Shown piece by piece: positions 56,504 through 64,000 of a stretch of DNA of 64,000 nucleotides. The stretch comes from Pomacea canaliculata (Eukaryota; Mollusca; Gastropoda; Architaenioglossa; Ampullariidae). Each line of letters opens with the position of its first letter. Position 1 is the stretch's first letter. The stretch covers positions 4,762,227 through 4,826,226 of the forward strand of contig NC_037595.1 of the NCBI RefSeq assembly GCF_003073045.1, written 5' to 3'. The position numbers and the translations under genes were made by a program. The notes beneath the pieces are model-generated. The model saw only the letters and a list, made by a program, of their open reading frames with translations, searched no databases and was not told where the DNA came from.

Positions 56504-58330
56504 GTAACAAAGCTACCTTCGCCATAGTTTGTCAAATCTTCGACACACGACGGCGAAGTTGACATAGAAATAAAGATGATGCTGTGTGGCTTGAAAACTT
56601 CTGCTCTTTATGAATCATTTAAAGTCGAGTGTACAAACAACTGAACTGATTTGCTTTAAAGTATTATTTTTCCATACCTAGCCTTTAGTCGATTGTTAAA
56701 AAATGTCACACCTGAACTGCACAGGTAGGACATTGATAGCATAAATACAGTTATAGTGATGTGGAAAGTAAGATGGTGCACGAACAGTAATACAAACACA
56801 ATGTTTTCAACGTGCAGATGAACTGAAATACCCCTTCGCAGTGAACTGTGAAGAACCCAGAATATGTACACCGGATCTGATTCCCTACTGCATCAAGGGC
56901 CGGAGAGATCCCGTGCGTGGACATTGTGAGTTACAGGACGCCATCTGCAAGTAAGTCTGACTTCTCTCTCGTCAGCATCTTATTTTATCACTTTCCAATA
57001 ACGTATCTAACTGTTTATGGTTATTTTTATTTGAAGCTTTCTTGTAGTTTAATTTTAATGTGAGTAGAGCGAAGCTAATATGGGATGGTCCTTTGAAATG
57101 AATAATGAATAATGAAACACTTTCAGCGTAGACAATAACAACTTTTATCTTAATTCTTGTTCAGCATTTGCTATGATGTTGGCAATTAAATTATTCTTAT
57201 AACTTTTGTTAAAACATCTTTCTCCGTAGTACCAGATCTTAAAAAAAAACACACCCAAGGTTCGAACCCAAGGCATTTTCAAACCAAAGCAATTACTTGT
57301 AACTACTGCGCTACAGTGACATTGTAAAGAAGTTTTGCTCATCTAACCTACTTAACAGTTTTACACTGTCTCGGTTGTTCTTAGCCTTAAGTTAATTTAC
57401 CTTTATATGTCATCAGTTTAGGACTTGAGTTATTTCTCCTGTCACCACTACCTTTATACAGCCCACACAGTGTTGATGGAGATGGTGGTTTGCACAGCGA
57501 GGACTGTCAGGGTCGCTGACATCACTCTTCCGAAGGTTCCCGAAGGTTTTCCATTCACTCAGATCTTTACGAAAAAAAAGGTCAGCTACCCGGACAAGAG
57601 CAGCTGATAGTTGGTATTGTCATGGAGTCACTACAACTAATAAAATGCAGCTCTCTTCTCTTTCTCTCTCATGTGCTGCATGTGTTGCATTCTGATTGCA
57701 GTGGCGAGGAGTTGGACCCCAGCAACAGCTGCTTTCTGCCCTACCCTGTCAGGTGCGACCGACCGGCCGGCCAACGCCCTGCTTTCGTGACCTCCGACCC
57801 TTCTGTGTGGTGGGACGGTCGGAGCCCGTGCGAGGTCACTGTGCCATCCAGAGGGCCATTTGTGACGAGTGAGTTTTCCTTTCCTTTACTCAATGTGACA
57901 TATAGTGCTAGAGTAAGCTAGACACAACTTGTAGCAGCTAGTGAGAAGACCTTGTAATTATTAAAATCCAGGAAGAGATATCAGCAGCTTGAAACATCTT
58001 CTTACACCTTGTGTCTATGGGTTACTTTTGCCGACTTACCTCCACGCAGATTTTGTTGATAAAATAAGAGCGACTCAATCAAATGTGTTTACATACGCAT
58101 GCACCTTGTATGTACGTATGTACGTAAATATACATATTTTTTAAGGGGATGTTTTTGTGTTTGCTGAGTGAGAGACAAAGGGAAGTACACTTTAATCAAA
58201 ATCAGAAAGAACAGAAAAGTATAGCTACTTAGGTGTTGACATAGCAGGCTAGCGATTTTAACTCTCATCCTGGTTTCATTTTCTTCTTAGAAACGCGGTG
58301 CTTGATGTCAGCAACAGCTGCATGGAGTGA
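56428..58330 (+). CDS. Small secreted cysteine-rich protein with two Kazal-like domains
   Basis: Four exons: 56428-56503 (signal peptide MKTTTLSTVMLLMLLMAVAL), 56818-56950 (domain 1), 57702-57868 (end of domain 1 and most of domain 2) and 58291-58330 (end of domain 2, TGA at 58328-58330). Expected length is about 138 aa. Domain 1 spacing is C-x5-C-x7-C-x10-C-x6-C, and HCELQDAIC repeats the gene 1 signature. In domain 2, HCAIQRAIC does the same. Exon 3 is one base short for its frame: the frame that enters and the frame that leaves differ by one near 57,760-57,790, and the entering frame runs past the donor. This may be a consensus error or a real break. Phases 1, 2, 2 are shared with gene 1, so the two are paralogues. 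Any protease-inhibitor role is an inference. Confidence 0.75.
56818..56950 (+). CDS. Kazal-like domain 1 exon, gene 2
   Basis: Acceptor acgtgcag/AT and donor TGCAA/GTAAGT. It encodes DELKYPFAVNC to HCELQDAIC. Confidence 0.85.
57232..57325 (-). mobile_element. tRNA-like Pol III unit (SINE head or tRNA pseudogene)
   Basis: On the minus strand: A-box-like TGTAGCGCAGTAGTTAC, then B-box-like GGGTTCGAACC, and a run of nine T about 10 bases later that could terminate Pol III. Stem pairing is too poor for a working tRNA. It lies in an intron of Kazal-like gene 2. Confidence 0.55.
57702..57868 (+). CDS. Linker and Kazal-like domain 2 exon, gene 2 (one-base frame break)
   Basis: Acceptor gattgcag/T and donor GACGA/GTGAGT. 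The first half reads NGEELDPSNSCFLPYPVRCD in the incoming frame. The second half reads VVGRSEPVRGHCAIQRAIC in another frame. The exon length (167) is one base short of what both ends require. Confidence 0.75.
58291..58330 (+). CDS. Last exon, gene 2
   Basis: Acceptor cttcttag/A. It encodes NAVLDVSNSCME and TGA, homologous to the last exon of gene 1. Confidence 0.82.
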
Positions 58331-58425
58331 GACAAGCCTCTCCTTTCGTTAAACATGTGCAATTCATTTGTTTATTATCTGTACTTACAATATTACCTTT
58401 AATAATTTTGTATTAATGATGTGCA

Positions 58426-58431
58426 AATAAA
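58426..58431 (+). terminator. Polyadenylation signal, gene 2
   Basis: AATAAA 96 bases after the stop, followed by a T/G-rich stretch. Confidence 0.65.
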
Positions 58432-59604
58432 ACTATATAACTTCCCATACTTTTGTGAGTATCACTGAATGCTTGTCAAGAAGTATGTTGATGGGGACGA
58501 CTGTGGGGTAGGTGGAAAGTGAAATAGATGACATTCATCACAGACACCAAAACTTAGAAGCCGCAAGACAAAAATCCAATATACAGAAAAAGGGGATCCA
58601 AGAATTAAATAGGGATAGAAGGACATTGCGAATGACATGGGAGTGGAAGGTTTTGCACAAACTCAAGTAGAAAGCTGACAGACCGAGGACTCAGAAGGAA
58701 AGACAGAAGATGTTCAATATCTGAGAGTCACTGACAGCTGACAATGGTCCTGAAAGCACTTTACCATCTGTACAAATTCTAATAGGATGCTAAATGGAGC
58801 AGAAGTAGAGCAGCTTGTGCTGTAGTCAGCCACCTGTGAGTAGTCGTCTGTCACCAGTGCAACAAACAAATAACAACCAAATGTTGAATCCTATTTTCAA
58901 AGAACGCAACCACATACCTGTGTGTTGACATCTAACCCTGAACCAAGGGAATAATTGAAAAAACGTTTGCTAAATGTTTTGCTATGAGAAGAGCACAGAA
59001 AAACTTCTCGTTCTCAGCATGAAGAAGGGCTTGCATTCCAACAGCAAGTACTTTGAAGGACAGAGGGTTGGTCAGCTTTCGTGACGTTTCCAAGTCTTGA
59101 AACTGCCTGGCAAGCAGTGATGTTCCTCTAAATAACACATGAAAATGAAACAAAATTTTAGAAGTCCACACAATTTTCTACCATGCTAATTGTCATCAAA
59201 CAAACAACTATACACAGTAGTTGCTGGTGATTCTCCGAAGTCTGTTTCCAAAATCTCTTGCAATCAACCCCCCCTGTCCCGTTCAGAACTAGCGTTCATT
59301 CCAACTGGCCTGTTTTTAACTCAGAGGATGCCAGAGACGAGATCTGAACCCTGTACGGGGCGCCAAGAGGGGAATTTTCTCTAATGTTCTCTTTATAGCT
59401 ATACAATGGATTTTATACTTATTGAATTCATTCTGTAGCTATACAATGCATTATATACTTAAAAAAGAACGCTAAAATGTCCTAGCGTTTGTGGGAGCGC
59501 GAATGACTGTGACACTTATAGAATGCAATTCTATAGCTAGAGGGAGAAAAACTCGATAAAAACCAAAGTATTTCATTTATATTGTACTGAAGTTGCTATC
59601 CAAT
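58432..59604. other. Intergenic sequence
   Basis: No coding evidence. A short imperfect direct repeat (GTAGCTATACAATG...TTATACTT) lies at about 59395-59460. Confidence 0.4.
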
Positions 59605-60070
59605 TTATTTTATATATACAATTCCTTTCTGTAACATGTCCAGCCCTTTCCTTTCATCTCCCTTTCCGCTGTTCTTCTCCAAGTTTCCTTTTGGCGGCCT
59701 CGTTTTCTTCGGCCGTCTGGAGTCCATCGTAGGGCGACTGTGGAGAGGTCTGCTGTCTGCTGGCGGAGCACATGTCCAATCCACCGCCAACGCCTTCGTT
59801 GAACCTGCGTGTTGATGGACTCGGTTTTAGTTCTTCGGTGGAGTTCTTCGTTGGTGATGGTGTTTGGCCAGAAGATGTTAAGTATGCGCCTGAGGCATCT
59901 GTTTTGGAAGACGACAAGTCTGTTACTGATGGTTTTGCTCATCTTCCATGATTCTGATCCGTAAAGGAGGGTGCTGATGACAGTTGACTGGAAGATTCTC
60001 AGCTTGATCTTCTTACTGATGTTTGTTGCCTTCCATGTGCTCCTGAGTGAGGCGAAGGCGTGGCTGGCTT
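59605..60070 (-). mobile_element. Second truncated LINE fragment (reverse-transcriptase C-terminal region)
   Basis: The minus strand encodes KIKLRIFQSTVISTLLYGSE, then CLRRILNIFWPNTITNEELH and RRWRWIGHVLRQ ... RRKRGRQKETWRRT, the usual end of a non-LTR reverse-transcriptase protein. The 5' end stops abruptly at an A/T microsatellite (60075-60125). It belongs to a different lineage from the LINE in RABL2. Confidence 0.88.
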
Positions 60071-60508
60071 TTTATATTATTATTATTATTTTATATTATT
60101 ATTTTATATTATATATATATTACACATATTTTAGTGTATATAGCAGGCAAAATTCAGTGATTACACCAGTTTACTGAAAGGCGACTGGTCCTGCTTGGAA
60201 AAGAAGTAAAAACTTTGCTTCTCAGTACGAGAGTAGCACCATTTTACCTCAAGGTGTCTTGGTCCACATGGAAAGCGGCTCAAGTCACTCAAACCCCTCT
60301 CTTAGTAAACCTTTAGTCCTGTCCACCCTGAGTACGAGAGTAGTACCATAGAGCAGTGATGCACAACCTTTTTCGGCCTGCGGGCCATATTCCCTTCCGA
60401 CACGCGTGTCGCGGGCCGCTTCACCGCAAAAATTACAAAAAAAAAAAAAAAAAAAAAAAAAAAATAAAAAAAATAGAACATACCATTTTTATTAGAAAAA
60501 AGTTGTAC

Positions 60509-61491
60509 TTAGTGCGATATTTCAAGCTGCTTTTCCGAAACCAGCTTCTGAATGTCTGGCTGCATCGTAGAAACACCAAGTCTGAGCACTGAATCGAAAT
60601 GTTCGTCCGCGAGGCGATTAGGTAAGATGGGTTTCGCCCGTTTCATCACTGAAAACGTTTGTTCACACACATAAGTACTTGTAAACATCGTGATCATCCT
60701 TAACGCTTGTTTTCGGAGATTTGGAAAAGTTTCTGCAGGCAACACGGCGTAGAAAGCAATTGTCTGCATCGCTCGAAATTTGTCAAGTAGGGATGTCTGG
60801 CTTGCAAGTCAATCAGTTCCAGTTTGCAGGTCTGTCGGGCACTTGACACATCTGCCGCAAATGGATTTTCGAAGAGACGTATTTCATCCTTCAAATCATG
60901 AAAATCCTTAAATCTTTCACTGAAATTATCCTTCAAGAGCCCCAAAAGTTCTATCATTCTTTCTTTGGGGAAAGACATTTGTTGCTGCTGATCCTGACGT
61001 AGAGATGTACACGTTGGGAAGTGGACAAGCTCCATCCTTCCCGCCTGCTGAATGAAGAGTAGTAATTTCGATTGGAATGCTGTTATGTCCGCATACACAT
61101 GCGAAATCAACTTGTCTTTCCCTTGTAGTTTGGTGTTGAGTTCATTCAAATGTCACGTGATGTCGCATAAAATCGCCAAATCCCACAGCCACGAGGGGTC
61201 GTTCAGCTGAGGCACTTGCTTTGATTTCTCCGTCATAAAAATTTCAATCTCATGTCTCAAATCAAAAAACCGTTTAAGTACCTTTCCTCGGCTTAACCAG
61301 CGGACTTCACTGTGAAAGAGAACGTCTTCATATTCGCATTCTATTTCTGTCAAAAATTCCTTGAAAGTTCTGTGGTTCAACGCCTGTGATCCGATGAAGT
61401 TTACAGTGCTGACCACAATCTTCATCACATGGTCCAGATTCAACACCTTGCCACAGAGATTTTGTTGGTGAATAAGCCGGTCAGGCCGAAC
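60509..61491 (-). pseudogene. Broken hAT transposase, C-terminal half
   Basis: Three frames together resemble GTF2IRD2/ZBED-type hAT transposases: HQQNLCGKVLNLDHVMKIVV and SEVRWLSRGKVLKRFFDLRH (61150-61490), a middle part with LKDEIRLFENPF (60700-61149), and the C-terminal dimerisation region FTSTYVCEQTFSVMKRAKP (60509-60770). The N-terminal BED and catalytic parts are missing, and two frameshifts break the rest, so it is non-functional. Confidence 0.9.
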
Positions 61492-61519
61492 TATCGAACT
61501 ATCGAACTATCGAACTATC
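61486..61519. repeat. Four-copy CGAACTAT tandem repeat
   Basis: Four copies of CGAACTAT sit exactly where the transposase similarity stops. Confidence 0.85.
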
Positions 61520-62928
61520 CTATGCGGGGCCGAGAGCCGTAAGAACACTTACTTTTTAATCGTGAGGCTGTTTGCCTCAGAGTGGTCCGAACCGGTGATG
61601 TGCTATTCTTGTCATAGAAAGGGCTTATAAAACAAGCAAAATTGATATCAAATCACAAAAAAGTGTCATGATCATGATTTTTTGGAGTTGTTTGTATAAA
61701 AACAAAAAAATGAAGCAAATGGCAATCAAAAGAAGAGAAGCACTAACGATATCTTTCTTGGGACTGGTTTTCGTTTTATAAAAGCACTGTCAGAAGCATC
61801 TGCTTCTCATTTCAATGTATCTTCTGCCTTTTGGAGGATGCAGACACTTCTCCGGTATGAGATGCTGCCACAAAAAAAAAAAAAAAAAATAGAGAGACAT
61901 GTCATTACACCATACAGAGGCAGCCTTGGCAGTACGCGGGTCCCTGCGGGGCAGAGAGCCACAAGTGTAGACTATATACTGTACAGCGACATGTGTTTCA
62001 AAATAATAATAGATGTTCATGCATAAAGTAATAATGTATATAATAATGTTCATGCATACAGTGAAACCGTACTAGTGTGCTAGCAGTTCAGAGATAAAAG
62101 AGAGCGATCGAGCAGACGACACTGCAATGACCAAATGGTCATCAAGAGTAACATCCTGTTTATTATTACCAAGTTTACTTATTTGACATTGAATTGTTAT
62201 TTCCCCTTCTGGGGAGTGGGTCGCAGGTCGACCCGTGAGAAAAGTGGGGACGACGAGACGGCCTCAACGAGACGGTCGACATTCAGTTTAATTCCGAAGT
62301 CGTCTGGAGGAGGTACTATCGGATCTCAAACTGACGTCGTTTGCCGCGAGCGCGACGAGTTCATTACTGACAGCAAACCTGTAAACCTCATTTCACTATC
62401 GTTGACAACAGTATAGTCTGGCTTTACGTGATATTCGGGTTGAGCAGAATAGCATGCAAATTAAATAGCTTTTAATGTAGATAACTGCAAGTTTTGTAAA
62501 ACTTTTTGTAAAAATATTACACATATTTTTAAAAAAATGTTTTACCATAGTTTTTACATTAATTTGTCACTAAGAAAACAGAAGAAACATCGTAATTAAT
62601 ACGGTACTTATCTTTTCTGAGCATAAACAAGGGAAACAACCCTGCCCTCAGTAGCTTTAGTACTTCTTAACTAGACACAAACGAGAACTTTTAGGAAAGC
62701 TAGGCTGTCACCTAGGGCGCAGTCTATAGCTGTACTAAGCTGGTTGTCTTTGGCATGGCGCGCTCCTTGATCGTGGGTCGTGCAGATGTGGGACTTGAGG
62801 TTCAGAGGAGCTCGGGTTGTCTCCATGGATCGTATGTGGTCGTGTGGGTCAGGGTAGCGCGGTTGTTGTCTGCATTGGACTTACCGGTCACCTTCTGATT
62901 TGTTTCTTTGCTCTAGGCCAGTCTAGGG

Positions 62929-63383
62929 CAGTGATGCCCAACCTTTTTCGGCCTGCGGGCCATATCCATTTCGGACAGCCGTGTCGCGGGCCATATCCAT
63001 TTCGGACAGCCGTGTCGCGGGCCACTTCACCGCAAAAATACAAAAAGGAAAAAAAAAACAGAGCAGATACCATTTTTTATTAGAAACAAGTTGTACTTAC
63101 CATTAATTATATATTAATTAGTGGGATATTTGAAGTTGTTTTCCCGAAACCAACTTCTGAATGTCCGGCCTCATCGTAGAGACACCAAGTCGGAGCACTG
63201 AATCGAAATATTCGTCTATCGCAAAAAAAAAAAAAGATTGGGAAACGCCCCTACGTGGGGATAAATACTTCTTCTTCCTTTTTTTTCGTTTTTTTAATGT
63301 TTTCTTTTATTACTAACATGCCGATTTCCTGCACTGTTGGCAGAAGTTTCGCGGGCCGGATGGCACCGCGTCGCGGGCCGGAT
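62929..63383. mobile_element. Nested, internally deleted hAT copy
   Basis: It starts CAGTGATGCCCAACCTTTTT, contains a second, diverged copy of the transposase C-terminal end (about 63120-63215; compare 60511-60610), and shares the right end with the outer element. The piece CCATATCCATTTCGGACAGC is duplicated in tandem near 62961 and 62991. Confidence 0.75.
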
Positions 63384-63423
63384 ATGGCCCGCGGGCCGTA
63401 GGTTGTACATCCCTGCCATAGAG

Positions 63424-64000
63424 GATATCTAGCCTCTCTTGTAGTACCGATTTGTCGCAAGGTGCTTTGGTCCCTCTGGAAAGCGGCTCACGTCACTCAA
63501 CCCCCTCTTTCCCCACCCTAGGGAATTAGGTGCTACGTTTTAGTAGGCTAGGTAGGTAGGTGAATCACCGCCCTCTTCTTGCTGTGACGGATAGGAACTG
63601 TATGTCAAAGTTGTAGTGAACAGATCAATCATATGGACACCAAGGATATTATTTTTGCAGTTGGTAAGACTCATTCTAGATACATGCTACAGTTTCTGCA
63701 TGATGCTGAATGTGTACATTTTCAAACTACTAGGCAGTGTATGTGTTCCTAATTTTAATACCTCCATGTAGCCAGACAATTTTATCTTTAGTTTGTCATA
63801 TTCACCAGTATCTTTTACCTTTTCAATGCTGGTTGGTGTTAACAAAGAAAACAAATCTCATTTTTAGAACTTATTAGTACTGTAAAAGTCTAGAAAATTT
63901 GAGAAAAGAAAAGTGTAGAAAAAGTCACTATAAAAAAAATGACATTGTGTTATTAAATTCGTTAATGGCTCAGTATCATGCTTTATTTATTTAGTGGCAA
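63424..64000. other. Flank of the hAT element
   Basis: The stretch 63437-63520 (CAAGGTGCTTTGGTCC ... GGAAAGCGGCTCACGTCACT) repeats a sequence at 60245-60300 on the other side of the transposon, so the element inserted within or between copies of another repeat. The last 450 bases show nothing recognisable. Confidence 0.5.

Larger units (their letters stand above)
60354..63415 (-). mobile_element. Decayed hAT DNA transposon with 8-bp target-site duplication
   Basis: The left end CAGTGATGCACAACCTTTTT at 60354 and the right end (reverse: CAGGGATGTACAACC) ending at 63415 are inverted repeats rich in CGGGCC. Both sides are flanked by CCATAGAG (60346-60353 and 63416-63423), the 8-bp duplication expected of hAT elements. 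Inside is a broken minus-strand transposase and a second, nested left end at 62929. Confidence 0.88.

Noticed and set aside
60509..61491. Domesticated hAT-derived host gene
   Set aside because: Frameshifts, a lost N-terminal half and intact transposon ends with a target-site duplication show a dead transposon.

Overview
The window is animal nuclear DNA. It has long introns with GT-AG splice sites, A/T-rich 3' regions, tRNA-derived SINEs, truncated LINEs and a hAT DNA transposon. The protein families and repeat style fit a lophotrochozoan, most likely a gastropod or other mollusc, but the species cannot be fixed from sequence alone.

Layout. (1) 2,218-24,632 (+): the PDZ-to-SAM part of a SHANK postsynaptic scaffold gene in six coding exons, with an 11.5 kb first intron. 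Ankyrin and SH3 exons are not in the window. (2) 24,633-32,167: 3'-UTR and intergenic sequence between convergent genes. (3) 32,168-38,005 (-): a complete eight-exon RABL2 small GTPase gene, 230 aa, with a 30-nt micro-exon and a truncated LINE in intron 2. (4) 40,168-45,916 (-): a complete nine-exon phytanoyl-CoA dioxygenase (PhyH) family gene, 329 aa, with the iron and 2-oxoglutarate residues in place and one GC-AG intron. (5) 46,400-51,700: a repeat-rich region with five copies of a structured, tRNA-like element and a local tandem duplication. (6) 53,358-58,330 (+): two tandem small secreted cysteine-rich genes with divergent Kazal-like domains. (7) 59,605-63,423: a LINE fragment and a decayed hAT transposon with an 8-bp target-site duplication.

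Main biological points. SHANK and RABL2 lie next to each other in convergent orientation. From general knowledge, SHANK3 and RABL2B are also neighbours in that orientation at the end of human chromosome 22q, so this looks like deep conserved microsynteny. The SHANK exon before the PDZ domain carries a long charged stretch predicted to form a single alpha-helix, and the C-terminal part has four Homer-type PPxxF motifs. The Kazal-like pair keeps the cysteine spacing but has lost the usual family core, so it is the best candidate here for an undescribed gene family. In three exons the reading frame slips by one base beside a CCC run, which points to consensus deletions rather than true pseudogenes.
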